A DNA stretch of 64,000 nt, from positions 248,001-312,000 of the forward strand of contig NZ_WTCR01000001.1 of NCBI RefSeq assembly GCF_009795715.1. Reading direction: 5' to 3'. The translations under genes and the position numbers were made by a program. This document shows, in pieces, positions 18,538-27,317 of the stretch. The DNA is from Labilibaculum euxinicum (GTDB taxonomy: Bacteria; Bacteroidota; Bacteroidia; Bacteroidales; Marinifilaceae). Numbering within the stretch: the stretch's first letter is position 1; the number at the start of each line of letters is the position of its first letter. Below the pieces are notes generated by a model that was given only the letters and a program-made list of their open reading frames with translations, was not told the DNA's origin and ran no database searches.

Positions 18538-20001
18538 ATGAAAAAAATACTCGCAGAATTACAGCCTACGGAAATTTGGAAATATTTCGAAGATATTTGT
18601 CAAGTTCCAAGACCTTCAAAAAAAGAAGATCGAATAATCGACTTTTTGATGGAGTTTGGCAAAAGGCACAACTTACAAACAAAGAGAGACCAGATTGGAA
18701 ATGTGTTAATCAGCAAACCTGCTACTCCTGGAAAAGAAAACCTAAAGACGATTGTTTTACAATCACATATGGATATGGTTTGCGAAAAAAACAATGAAAC
18801 AGTTCATGATTTTAATAAGGATCCTATAATTCCCTTGATTGATAATGGATGGGTAAAAGCAAAAGGAACAACACTAGGTGCCGATGATGGCATCGGAATG
18901 GCTGCAGAAATGGCACTTCTGACCTCAAGCAATATTGAACATGGGCCTATTGAATGTCTCTTTACTGTAGATGAGGAAACAGGGCTATCTGGTGCATTTG
19001 CCCTGCAATCAGGCTTTTTTAATGGAGAAATACTATTAAATCTTGATTCTGAAGATGAAGGTGAAATATTTATTGGCTGTGCCGGAGGTATTGATACCCT
19101 GGCAACAATAGAATATACCAAGGAAGATGTTCCAAATGGGCATTTTTCAGTACGAATTGATGTAAAAGGTCTTCTTGGAGGACATTCAGGTGATGAAATT
19201 AATAAAGGTCGTGGTAATTCAAACAAAATTTTGAATCGTTTTCTTTGGCAAATAAATAAGAAATATGGTATTCGTATTGCCTGTTTTGAAGGTGGCAATT
19301 TAAGAAATGCTATTCCCCGTGAGGCCTACGCTATTATTACGCTACCTTCTGAGTTCAAAGAGAATGTTCGAGTTGATTTGAATATTTATGCGTCAGAAAT
19401 GGAAGAGGTTTGGAAAATTACTGAGCCTAAGTTAAAAATCTCTCTTGAATCTACCGACAAACCAACATTTGTTATTGATGAAGAAAGCTCTTCAAACCTA
19501 ATGGATGCAATTTACGCGTGTCCGCACGGAGTTTTTTCCATGAGTTCGAAAATACCTGGAATGGTTGAAACTTCAACAAACTTGGCATCTGTTAAATTTT
19601 CAGACGACAATAAAATTCAAATTACCACATCGCAAAGAAGTGATGTAGATAGTGAAAAATACAATATCGCTCAAATGGTCGGCACTTGTCTGACTATGGC
19701 AAATGCAAAAATAGTACATTCTGATGGATATCCGGGCTGGGCTCCAAACCCCTCATCAGAAATACTAACTGTTGCTGTAGATTCCTACAAAAAACTCTTT
19801 GGAATTGATCCTGTTGTCCGTTCTATTCATGCAGGGCTTGAATGCGGCCTTTTTCTTGAGAAATATCCAAATATGGATATGATTTCATTTGGCCCTACAC
19901 TCAGAGATGTACATTCTCCTGATGAAAAAATTAATATTGAAACGGTAGATAAGTTTTGGAAACACCTTCTTGATATCCTCAAAAACGCTCCTGTAAAGTA
20001 A
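18538..20001 (+). CDS. pepD: Aminoacyl-histidine dipeptidase (PepD, M20 family)
   Basis: The 487-residue cytoplasmic metallopeptidase hydrolyses dipeptides such as Xaa-His. The M20 metal and catalytic residues are visible: LQSHMDMV (H77, D79), GADDGIGMA (D116 or D117), DEETG (E146, E147), and the late HAGLECG and DVHSPDE. GGHSGDEI opens the lid domain. The length matches E. coli PepD (485). It is flanked by its own -7 box and a strong terminator, so it is monocistronic. Confidence 0.95.
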   Translation: MKKILAELQPTEIWKYFEDICQVPRPSKKEDRIIDFLMEFGKRHNLQTKRDQIGNVLISKPATPGKENLKTIVLQSHMDMVCEKNNETVHDFNKDPIIPLIDNGWVKAKGTTLGADDGIGMAAEMALLTSSNIEHGPIECLFTVDEETGLSGAFALQSGFFNGEILLNLDSEDEGEIFIGCAGGIDTLATIEYTKEDVPNGHFSVRIDVKGLLGGHSGDEINKGRGNSNKILNRFLWQINKKYGIRIACFEGGNLRNAIPREAYAIITLPSEFKENVRVDLNIYASEMEEVWKITEPKLKISLESTDKPTFVIDEESSSNLMDAIYACPHGVFSMSSKIPGMVETSTNLASVKFSDDNKIQITTSQRSDVDSEKYNIAQMVGTCLTMANAKIVHSDGYPGWAPNPSSEILTVAVDSYKKLFGIDPVVRSIHAGLECGLFLEKYPNMDMISFGPTLRDVHSPDEKINIETVDKFWKHLLDILKNAPVK

Positions 20002-20029
20002 AAGAGATCTATCCTCTTCAACACCATAT

Positions 20030-20065
20030 AACGGCAATTCTGAATTCAGAATTGCCGTTTTTTTT
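20030..20065 (+). terminator. Terminator after pepD
   Basis: A 13-bp perfect stem (20030-20042 and 20047-20059, core ACGGCAATTCTG) around AATT is followed by a run of T. Confidence 0.93.
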
Positions 20066-20107
20066 ATACCTTCAATCAATTAATCCATTTATTATAGAAC
20101 AAGTGGC

Positions 20108-20905
20108 ATGACTGAACTATTTGCTAACCTTCACGAAATGGACATTTACTCCTTTCCCATTATATGTTTACTTTTGCTGGCAGGATTTATGGTGGGTTTT
20201 ATTAATACAATTGCTGGAAGTGGAACCGTAATCTCCTATTCCCTATTTATGTTTTTAGGCCTCTCGGCTCCACTGGCCAATGGAACAATTCGATTTGGTG
20301 TGATTATGCAAACACTTGCTGCCACTTATAATTTCAAAAAACAAAATGTTTTAGAACTAAAAAAGGGAGTTCTTCCAGCCTTACCTACAGTTCTTGGATC
20401 TGTTTTAGGAGCGCAAATTGCTATAAGTATTAACAAGGATCTATTTGAGATATTAATAGCTGGAGTGATGCTAATAATGGGGGGCTTACTGTTTTTCAAA
20501 CCAAATCGATGGCTTGCCGGTTCTAAAATTCTTCAAAATAAAAAATTTGGATTCAAGCAATTCGCAATCTTCTTTATAATTGGGATATATGGTGGATTTA
20601 TTCATATCGGAGTAGGGATTTTTTTAATAGGTATATTGGTTCTGGAAATGGGTTACGACCTGATTAAAGCAAATGCCTTAAAAGTATTTATTGTTTTACT
20701 GTACAGTCCCTTTGCTTTGATCGTTTTCATGATGAATGATCAAATACATTATGGTATTGGTGCTATTGCAGCTATAGGTAATGTATTTGGTGGTTATACA
20801 GCGTCTCACTTTGCCGTAAATTGGGGTGCCAATTTCATTAGATGGATACTAATGTCTATCATTCTCATATTTTGTATCCGATCATTAAACCTATTTCATC
20901 TTTAA
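20108..20905 (+). CDS. TSUP (TauE/SafE) family permease
   Basis: The 265-residue membrane protein has about eight hydrophobic segments and the TSUP signature GFINTIAGSGTVISYSLFMFLGL near the N-terminus, repeated in diverged form as GIYGGFIHIGVGIFLIGILV. The family exports or imports sulfite, sulfoacetate and similar organosulfur anions. The substrate here cannot be named, because no sulfur genes are adjacent. It probably forms a separate unit between the pepD terminator and the HD gene. Confidence 0.9.
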   Translation: MTELFANLHEMDIYSFPIICLLLLAGFMVGFINTIAGSGTVISYSLFMFLGLSAPLANGTIRFGVIMQTLAATYNFKKQNVLELKKGVLPALPTVLGSVLGAQIAISINKDLFEILIAGVMLIMGGLLFFKPNRWLAGSKILQNKKFGFKQFAIFFIIGIYGGFIHIGVGIFLIGILVLEMGYDLIKANALKVFIVLLYSPFALIVFMMNDQIHYGIGAIAAIGNVFGGYTASHFAVNWGANFIRWILMSIILIFCIRSLNLFHL

Positions 20906-21016
20906 TTAGAATCCATTGACAGCGAAATACAACGCATTGATCAAGTAGTCTTATATGTGTTAATTTTTCACAAACCAATACTCTCCAAATTCCTTTCCAA
21001 AATTAGATAAAAAGAG

Positions 21017-21024
21017 TAGTTTTG
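21017..21024 (+). promoter_or_regulatory. -7 box, candidate promoter of the HD gene
   Basis: TAGTTTTG matches TAnnTTTG and ends 24 bases before the GTG start at 21049. Confidence 0.45.
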
Positions 21025-21048
21025 TGGGCAATTTTTAATGACTAAGAA

Positions 21049-21828
21049 GTGAAGCAAGAAGTCTACAATAGTATAGAAACATGGTTTAACAGCTATGTTG
21101 CAGGTTTTGAAAATGAAATCGAAGAGATTAAGTCTAATATTAATTTGAAACGAAATCATTCATTTCGTGTAGCTAATTTAATTAAGGAACTTGGTGAAGA
21201 ATCAGGTTTAGATGAGTCTGATGTAATTTTGGCGCAAATCTCTGCATTGTTACATGATGTTGGTAGATTTGAACAATTGACAAAATTTGGTACATTCTCC
21301 GACACAGAAGAAATAAATCATATCCAACTCGGAATTTCAACCATCACCGAAAACAATATTCTATCGGAGCTTACAGAGGAAGAAACGAATGTGGTAATTG
21401 AAAGTATTAGAAACCACAATGAATCACTTATTCCAAAATCAATTGATCCTAAGCTTTTGCCTTTTGTTCAAATTTTAAGAGATGCCGATAAAATAGATAT
21501 ACTTCATGTTGTCTCTGATTATTATTCAAACAACAAACAGGGTAGTAATAAAAGACTCGAAATGGAATTATCGGATAAACCGGAAATTTCTAAAAAGCTT
21601 TATCAATGCATTATTGACGAGAAACATGTTGACTTTAAAGATGTACTAACACTCAACGATCTAAAGCTTTATCAGATGTCTTTAATTTTTGACCTTAAGT
21701 ATAAAAAGAGCTTTAAAATAGTAAGTGAAAAAACTTACTTAAAACAAATATTCGAAACTTTACCTAAAAAAGATCTTGTAATTGACATGTACAGGCAGAT
21801 GAAAATATACCTTGAAAATCAGCTGTAA
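21049..21828 (+). CDS. HD-domain protein (predicted phosphohydrolase)
   Basis: The 259-residue protein carries an HD domain: H37 in NHSFRVANLI, H69-D70 in LLHDVGRFEQ, and a later Asp in LRDADKID. HD proteins of this type hydrolyse nucleotides or phosphate esters, but the substrate is not readable. The start is GTG at 21049. No ATG occurs in frame before the HD domain, and an upstream ATG at 21038 is out of frame and reads only four codons to a TGA overlapping the GTG. No membrane segments are seen. Confidence 0.85.
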   Translation: MKQEVYNSIETWFNSYVAGFENEIEEIKSNINLKRNHSFRVANLIKELGEESGLDESDVILAQISALLHDVGRFEQLTKFGTFSDTEEINHIQLGISTITENNILSELTEEETNVVIESIRNHNESLIPKSIDPKLLPFVQILRDADKIDILHVVSDYYSNNKQGSNKRLEMELSDKPEISKKLYQCIIDEKHVDFKDVLTLNDLKLYQMSLIFDLKYKKSFKIVSEKTYLKQIFETLPKKDLVIDMYRQMKIYLENQL

Positions 21829-21946
21829 CAAACCATTCCTCTTCAATCTTATCTAGAATCATTTAAAATAACACTCTCAGACTTGATGGTTTAAATTGAA
21901 TAATGTATATATTTACAGCAGATTATTATTAAAAGAGCAAAAAACA

Positions 21947-22171
21947 ATGAGGGATATAGTTTGTAACTGTCAGATGGTAGACAGAAAAACCATAGATAAG
22001 GCAATTCATGAGAGAAATTCAACTACAATTGAAGAAATAAGAAGGTACACCGGAGCTAATACCGGTTGCGGAAAATGTATTAGTTACATCAACAGCATAT
22101 TAGATATTGAAGTTCCTAAAATTGCAGCGAAAGTAGAAAATTCAACACAAAATAAATTTAAACTTTGGTAA
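21947..22171 (+). CDS. Bfd-like [2Fe-2S]-binding domain protein
   Basis: From the ATG at 21947 the protein has 74 residues, MRDIVCNCQMV onward. The upstream extension has no similarity and is omitted. CNC near the N-terminus and GCGKC about 32 residues later match the CxC...CxxC ligand pattern of the BFD-like ferredoxin fold. Such small proteins bind a [2Fe-2S] cluster and act as electron carriers, for example in releasing iron from bacterioferritin; the partner here is unknown. A terminator follows 6 bases after the stop. Confidence 0.87.
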   Translation: MRDIVCNCQMVDRKTIDKAIHERNSTTIEEIRRYTGANTGCGKCISYINSILDIEVPKIAAKVENSTQNKFKLW

Positions 22172-22177
22172 ATAGTA

Positions 22178-22207
22178 AAGCTTCGGAAATCCCGAAGCTT
22201 CTTTTTT
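22178..22207 (+). terminator. Terminator after the Bfd-like gene
   Basis: AAGCTTCGG/CCGAAGCTT (22178-22186 and 22192-22200) with a 5-base loop is followed by CTTTTTT. citF converges on it from the other side. Confidence 0.9.
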
Positions 22208-22224
22208 GGATTTAATATTTCTTC

Positions 22225-23778
22225 CTATAAAACCTTTCTCACAACATCAATAACGGTTCCATCAACCCATTTTATAGCCGCTACAATCTCGTCGGATAAA
22301 ACACATTTTTCCATAATACCGCATATTTCTTCTGCTTCCCTTTTTAATTCGTGGATAGATTTAATAGGCAAATTACTTTCCTTCAACTTTCTAAACAGAT
22401 CTTTACGCAAAGGGTTAATTGCAATTCCCCTTTCGGTTATAATAACGTCTATTAATTCTCCCGGACCACAAATGGTTGTTACCTCATCCCTAACAACCGG
22501 AATTCTATTTCGGAAAAGCGGTATGGGTAAAATGACAGTCTTACTAAACAAACAATTTTGCCAACCACCGATGCCATGCAGCAAATAACCATCCGAATGT
22601 GTAACTACATTTGCATTAAAATTAACATCAACCTCAGTCGCCCCTAAAATTGCAACATCAACCATTCCTGCAAAATTCCCTTTGCTGTGATAATTATAAC
22701 TTGTGAAAGGACTGGTCCACACATGATTTGGATTTTCCCGCATAGATCTCACTCCTTCCAAATCGAAAGTCTGACCATCCAATATGTATTCTACAAGACC
22801 TTCTTCAAGCATCTGAACCAAGTATTTGTTACTGCCACCTCTTGCAAACCTGGCTTTTATACCTTTCTCTTTCATGATCCTGCCAAAAAATTTACCAATG
22901 GCAAGTGACGTTCCTCCTGCACCAGCCTGAAACGAAAATCCATCCCTAATGATTCCTGCTTCCTCACAAAATCGTGCAGTCAATTCTGCTATTAATAAAC
23001 GATCCGGACTTTTGGTAATTTGCGTTGTTCCTGAAACGATTTTTTCTGGAATACCTATTTGATCCATTTCAACAGTAAAATCGACGTAATTTCCTTGAAT
23101 TTGCCATGGTACACAAGGGAAAGCGACCATATTATCCGTAGCAACAATTACCTTATCTGCAAACTGAGAATCAGCCAAAGCAAATCCGAGTAAACCCGAA
23201 GCTGACTTACCGTTAAGTCCATTTGCATTTCCAAAAGGATCAGCACAAGCGGCACCAATAACGGCAATATCAATATGAACTTCTCCATCCTGAATAGCCT
23301 GATACCTTCCTCCATGAGAACGCAAAACAGCTACACCCTTCATTTTGCCTTCAGAACAATATTTACCTAAAGGGCCATTCATACTTCCCTCAATACGGGA
23401 AATAGTACCATCTTCCAAATATGGAATTAAATGTTCATGGCAAGGAAATGATGCTGACGGAAACCAAATTAGATCCTTTACCCCCATCTCATGCGCAATA
23501 TCAAACACCATGTTGGCCAACAAGTCTCCATCTCTAAAATGATGGTGAGTAGAAATCCTCATACCATTAGCTAAACCTGCTTTTTGTAAGGCTTCTTTTA
23601 AGTTCTTTACTTTTTTATTACCATCGGCAGGAAACTCAGCATTGGTAGAGATATAAGAATTATATTTTCTCTTCTTAGGTATAAATTTTCCAATTCCCAT
23701 ATAAGGAATTGCTTTCTGACCATTAATTTCTGTCGGAACCATTCGTCCGACAGCATTTTCAATCAATTTAACCGACAT
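22225..23778 (-). CDS. citF: Citrate lyase alpha subunit (citrate CoA-transferase)
   Basis: The chosen start gives 517 residues, close to E. coli CitF (510). CitF swaps the acetyl group on the acyl-carrier subunit for citrate, so that the beta subunit can release oxaloacetate. Sequence blocks typical of CitF are seen: STHHHFRDGDLL, GSMNGPLGKYCSEGKMKGVAVLRSHGGR, GAACADPFGNANG, FQAGAGGTSLAI, and DVNFNANVVTHSDG. The start at 23778 is favoured over the ATG at 23811 by a GGAGGAG site 5 bases upstream. It overlaps the end of the citD-citE fusion by 11 bases, which points to translational coupling. Confidence 0.94.
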   Translation of the reverse strand: MSVKLIENAVGRMVPTEINGQKAIPYMGIGKFIPKKRKYNSYISTNAEFPADGNKKVKNLKEALQKAGLANGMRISTHHHFRDGDLLANMVFDIAHEMGVKDLIWFPSASFPCHEHLIPYLEDGTISRIEGSMNGPLGKYCSEGKMKGVAVLRSHGGRYQAIQDGEVHIDIAVIGAACADPFGNANGLNGKSASGLLGFALADSQFADKVIVATDNMVAFPCVPWQIQGNYVDFTVEMDQIGIPEKIVSGTTQITKSPDRLLIAELTARFCEEAGIIRDGFSFQAGAGGTSLAIGKFFGRIMKEKGIKARFARGGSNKYLVQMLEEGLVEYILDGQTFDLEGVRSMRENPNHVWTSPFTSYNYHSKGNFAGMVDVAILGATEVDVNFNANVVTHSDGYLLHGIGGWQNCLFSKTVILPIPLFRNRIPVVRDEVTTICGPGELIDVIITERGIAINPLRKDLFRKLKESNLPIKSIHELKREAEEICGIMEKCVLSDEIVAAIKWVDGTVIDVVRKVL

Positions 23779-24994
23779 ATTTGCTCCTCCAATCCTTTGA
23801 TAGTATTCCAAGATTAATTGCTAATTCAAGTACCTTTAACTGCCTTTTTACCACAGGAGGATCAACCATTTTTGTTCCAACAGATACAACTGCAAGCCCA
23901 TTCTTCTCTGATTCATGAAAAGCATTCACAATTTTCTTTGCCCTTTCGATTTCATTCCAATTTGGTGCGAAATTTTCATGTATTACTGATATCTGCCTGG
24001 GATGAATACAGCCCATCCCTTGAAAGCCCAATAATTTCGACCTTTTTACATTTTCAGCCAATGCCTCCATATCCCCTACATCTGAAAAAACAGAATCAAT
24101 TGCCTGAATTTTAGCTGCATGACAAGCATTCACAACCCGCATTCTTGCATACAAAGATTCTGTGCCTGCATTGGTTCGCTGAACACCCAAATCTGCCGTG
24201 TAATCTTCAAGACCAATTGCCACAGCAACAATATTATGTGATGAAGCTGCAATTTCATAAGCATTTTCAACTCCAAGAGCACTTTCAATGATTGGCATCA
24301 AAAAAATATCCTGTATCAAATCTTCGCGTTTCTTAATTCTTCTGATTTCTTCTTCAATCTTATAAATATCAGCAGCAAACTCACATTTTGGCACCAAAAT
24401 TACATGTACATTGTGAGGCACAATAAAGGCCAAATCCTCAATACCTAACTCTCCTTGATTAATTCGAACCATTCTCTCTGCACCGTTGAAATTCTGAGAA
24501 CGCAAAGCATTTCTCACGATATATCTTGCTTCATTCTTTTTAGAGACAGCAACAGCATCTTCCAAATCAAGGATAATACCATTAGGTTTATGAAGACCTG
24601 CATTTATCATCATATATGGCGTGTTTCCGGGCAGATACAGCCTGGAAAACCGAAATCGATCCTTATTTGACTGATATAAATTATCTGTGAGAAAATCGAA
24701 GAGAAATTCTTTTTCAGATACAATTAATTGTTTAACTGCCGACTCGATTCGTGCTGCGATAACATAAGGCAATGCCCCATTATCTTTAATTGCAATAACA
24801 GCATTCTCAACTGAAAAGAAAGCAAGTATTGATCTACAAAGCCTTTCGATTGATTTTCCGTAGAAAACTTTCACCTTTGATTCCAATTCAAAATCTACAC
24901 CTCCGGATTGTTTTAACTCAATACTAATACAACAATCTCCTTTGCTATTAGAATCACAATTTCCAGACCTGCTAATTTGTTCTCCAAGTTCCAT
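23768..24994 (-). CDS. Citrate lyase acyl carrier (gamma) - beta subunit fusion
   Basis: The 408-residue protein has two parts. Residues ~1-95 align with CitD, the acyl carrier: KSIERLCRSILAFFSV and VIAIKDNGALPYVIAARIESAV match CitD's C-terminal half, and the early stretch with Ser15/Ser17 (DSNSKGD) lies where E. coli CitD carries its phosphoribosyl-dephospho-CoA serine. Residues ~112-408 are CitE, an HpcH/HpaI-type aldolase, with LDLEDAV, RINQ, LVPKCE, PIIESALGV, GLEDYTADLG and GCIHPRQ. It is the only open frame here, so the fusion is not an artefact of two genes. citC, citX and citG, needed to activate the carrier, are not in the window. It may be called citD-citE. Confidence 0.85.
   Translation of the reverse strand: MELGEQISRSGNCDSNSKGDCCISIELKQSGGVDFELESKVKVFYGKSIERLCRSILAFFSVENAVIAIKDNGALPYVIAARIESAVKQLIVSEKEFLFDFLTDNLYQSNKDRFRFSRLYLPGNTPYMMINAGLHKPNGIILDLEDAVAVSKKNEARYIVRNALRSQNFNGAERMVRINQGELGIEDLAFIVPHNVHVILVPKCEFAADIYKIEEEIRRIKKREDLIQDIFLMPIIESALGVENAYEIAASSHNIVAVAIGLEDYTADLGVQRTNAGTESLYARMRVVNACHAAKIQAIDSVFSDVGDMEALAENVKRSKLLGFQGMGCIHPRQISVIHENFAPNWNEIERAKKIVNAFHESEKNGLAVVSVGTKMVDPPVVKRQLKVLELAINLGILSKDWRSKYVG
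23784..23790 (-). promoter_or_regulatory. Shine-Dalgarno of citF
   Basis: GGAGGAG on the minus strand lies 5 bases before the citF ATG and inside the end of the upstream gene. It decides the start codon choice. Confidence 0.7.
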
Positions 24995-25028
24995 AATGAA
25001 TGAGATTTAGATCGACAAAATTTCCAAA

Positions 25029-25078
25029 GAAAAAAAGGAGAAGCAAGAACCTAAATAATCAGTTCCCACCACTCCTTT
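25029..25078 (-). promoter_or_regulatory. Terminator-like hairpin in the citDE leader
   Basis: On the minus strand AAAGGAG and CTCCTTT (25072-25078 and 25034-25040) pair around an inner GAAC/GTTC helix and are followed by seven T residues, 35 bases before the citDE start. It could be an attenuator, or a second terminator for the decarboxylase operon. Confidence 0.35.
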
Positions 25079-25164
25079 ATTACCATTTTACATCTGATCA
25101 ATTAATGTATATAAATATAACATTTTAGACGTGAAAAAAAAATGACAGTACTCAAGTTCATGAA

Positions 25165-25201
25165 CAAACAAAAAAAGGGTTGTCGAAACCGACAACCCTT
25201 T
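25165..25201 (-). terminator. Terminator of the methylmalonyl-CoA decarboxylase operon
   Basis: AAAGGGTTGTCG/CGACAACCCTTT forms a 12-bp stem (25174-25185 and 25190-25201) with a 4-base loop, followed on the minus strand by a run of T, 23 bases after the beta-subunit stop. Confidence 0.93.
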
Positions 25202-25223
25202 ACAATATCTGTATTGATGTTTA

Positions 25224-26858
25224 TTACATCAAGAAACTCAATAAAATACCAGCTGCCACTGCCGAGCCAATAACACCGGAAACATTAGGTGCCATAGCAT
25301 GCATCAACAAGTGATTGGTTGGATCATTTTGTAACCCCATTGTTTGAACAACACGAGCACTATCCGGCACTGCCGATACTCCTGCGGCTCCAATCATTGG
25401 GTTAATAGGACGATCTTTTGGCGAAAGCCAATTCATAATTTTACCAAAAATCACACCTCCAGCTGTAGCTACAATAAATGAAGCTGCACCCAATCCGAAA
25501 ATTAAGATCGAATCTTTAGTTAAGAAAACATCAGCCTGCGTAGAAGCACCAACAGTAACTCCCAATAAAATTGTAATTGTATTAATTAACGCATTACTTG
25601 CCGTATCAGCCAAACGATTGGTTACTGTTGATTCTTTTAATAAGTTACCAAAGAATAACATACCCAAAAGAGGCAATGCTGTTGGAGAAATAAATGCAGT
25701 TAACAACAATCCAATGATAGGAAAAATTATTTTCTCAAGACGAGACACAGCACGTGGTGGCTTCATCTTAATTTTTCTCTCTTTCTTAGTTGTTAACAAG
25801 TTGATAATCGGAGGTTGAATTACCGGAACCAAAGCCATATACGAATAGGCTGCAATTGCAATAGGTCCAATCAGATTTTTAACCGTTTCTCCATTAGCCA
25901 TCACATTCATTCCATTGGCCAGTTTCGATGACAAGAAAATTGCGGTAGGACCATCAGCACCACCAATAATTCCAATTGCACCCGCTTCCGGTGGCGCAAA
26001 ACCCAACCAAAGAGCTCCCAAAAAGGTAACAAAAATACCAATCTGAGCTGCTGCACCCAAAATCATTAATCTAGGATTACTAATTAAAGATGAAAAATCA
26101 GTCATAGCTCCAATACCAAGGAATATTAATGGAGGATACCAGCCACTAACTACACCCGAATATAAAATATTCATTACTGATCCAGGCTCATAAATTCCTA
26201 ATTTCAAATTAAAATCTACAGCCTGAAACATAGGAATATTACCAATAATTACACCCATTCCGATTGGAATCAGCAACAGAGGCTCATAATCGTATTTAAT
26301 GGCTAAAAAGATAAAAAACAAACCGATCAACACCATCAGCAAGTTACCTCCTGTAACATTCGCAAAACCAGTAAATTCGTAAAAATTCATTAATCCAACT
26401 ACCGCGCCTGAATTATTTTCACAATCAAGACTAGAGTTAGCAAACCTAAGAAATTCACCATCTACTTTGGCTATACGCGAACCAAGATTTAGAATTTCTG
26501 AAGTTGTAAGATAACTATTCGAATTAGAGTTCGGATCAATATTTTTTTGCAAGTGTGTTACAGTTTGTGGATTAAACGTCATTATAACATTTTCCCCTTC
26601 TGCTTTCCACTTACCAGTAAAACGTTGCTTTACCGAATCCATGATAAATGTTTTATCACTTTTGAATTCGAAAATTTTATATCTTTTTACAGTAATATCG
26701 GAATTTCCAACCGGGTTAGGAATATAACCATCTTCATGATTAACCCATTTTCCCGTTGTTAATTTTTCTGCGGTATCCGATGATTTTTGAGCAATGGAGT
26801 TAAAAGCTAACCCCATTACCAAAATCATTGAGAATACCAATGAATAAAGTTTTCTCAT
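25224..26858 (-). CDS. Sodium-pumping decarboxylase beta subunit with an N-terminal exported domain
   Basis: The 544-residue protein combines an N-terminal signal peptide (1-23), a ~130-residue soluble domain (about 24-155, with TTGKWVNHEDGY and FTGKWKAEGENVIMTF, lipocalin-like in pattern), and the ~385-residue membrane subunit OadB/MmdB/GcdB. The membrane part has GLFFIFLAIKYDYEPLLLIPIG, GIGAMTDF, the key GIIGGADGPTAIF, and SAVPDSARVVQ. This subunit couples decarboxylation of carboxybiotin to sodium export. Ordinary beta subunits are about 375-435 residues, so the front domain is an addition. It is the last gene of the operon mce-mmdA-delta-gamma-beta. Confidence 0.9.
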   Translation of the reverse strand: MRKLYSLVFSMILVMGLAFNSIAQKSSDTAEKLTTGKWVNHEDGYIPNPVGNSDITVKRYKIFEFKSDKTFIMDSVKQRFTGKWKAEGENVIMTFNPQTVTHLQKNIDPNSNSNSYLTTSEILNLGSRIAKVDGEFLRFANSSLDCENNSGAVVGLMNFYEFTGFANVTGGNLLMVLIGLFFIFLAIKYDYEPLLLIPIGMGVIIGNIPMFQAVDFNLKLGIYEPGSVMNILYSGVVSGWYPPLIFLGIGAMTDFSSLISNPRLMILGAAAQIGIFVTFLGALWLGFAPPEAGAIGIIGGADGPTAIFLSSKLANGMNVMANGETVKNLIGPIAIAAYSYMALVPVIQPPIINLLTTKKERKIKMKPPRAVSRLEKIIFPIIGLLLTAFISPTALPLLGMLFFGNLLKESTVTNRLADTASNALINTITILLGVTVGASTQADVFLTKDSILIFGLGAASFIVATAGGVIFGKIMNWLSPKDRPINPMIGAAGVSAVPDSARVVQTMGLQNDPTNHLLMHAMAPNVSGVIGSAVAAGILLSFLM

Positions 26859-26889
26859 TATATAGTTTTTGCCTTTTATTCTTGAGATG

Positions 26890-27312
26890 TTATGCTATTT
26901 CAATTAGTACGTCATCCTGAAGTACGCTATCGCCAACTGCAACCTTTATGGCTTTAACGGTTCCTCCTTTTTCGGCTAACACATTATTTTCCATTTTCAT
27001 TGCCTCCATCACCAAAAGAGTATCTCCCGGGTTGATAGAATCACCAACTGCAATGTTAATTTTAATAATACTACCCGGAAGCGGTGCCTTAACTGTTGAA
27101 GCTCCGCCTCCACTTTTTTTGATGCTACCTTCACCAGGTTTGTTAACAACCGGCTTGCGAACCAATCTTGGAGTTTTTGATGATTTATCTGCAACATGCA
27201 CATCAACATCATAACTCGTTCCGTTCACTTCAATTTTGGCATTCGATCCTTCAAAATCTTTGATTTCAACATCGTATTCCTGCCCTCGTATTGTAAATTT
27301 GAACTTCTTCAT
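26890..27312 (-). CDS. Biotin carrier (gamma) subunit of the decarboxylase
   Basis: The 140-residue protein has a C-terminal biotinyl domain with VMEAMKMEN; K106 is the biotin attachment site. An N-terminal ~45-residue fold (MKKFKFTIRGQEYDVEI) and a flexible Gly/Lys/Pro linker (about 45-72) precede it. It carries CO2 from the carboxyltransferase to the membrane beta subunit. It lies 5 bases after the delta subunit gene and 31 bases before the beta subunit gene. Confidence 0.92.
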   Translation of the reverse strand: MKKFKFTIRGQEYDVEIKDFEGSNAKIEVNGTSYDVDVHVADKSSKTPRLVRKPVVNKPGEGSIKKSGGGASTVKAPLPGSIIKINIAVGDSINPGDTLLVMEAMKMENNVLAEKGGTVKAIKVAVGDSVLQDDVLIEIA

Positions 27313-27317
27313 CTTGC

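Noticed and set aside
18804-19298. 164-residue minus-strand frame inside pepD
   Set aside because: It lies fully under a well-conserved pepD sequence, and its protein (Ser/Pro/Arg-rich) has no recognisable fold.
25086-25094. A single TTTTACATC in the citDE-mmd gap as another array element
   Set aside because: One or two copies of this AT-rich 9-mer are expected by chance in 64 kb, and no second copy lies at 21 or 42 bp.
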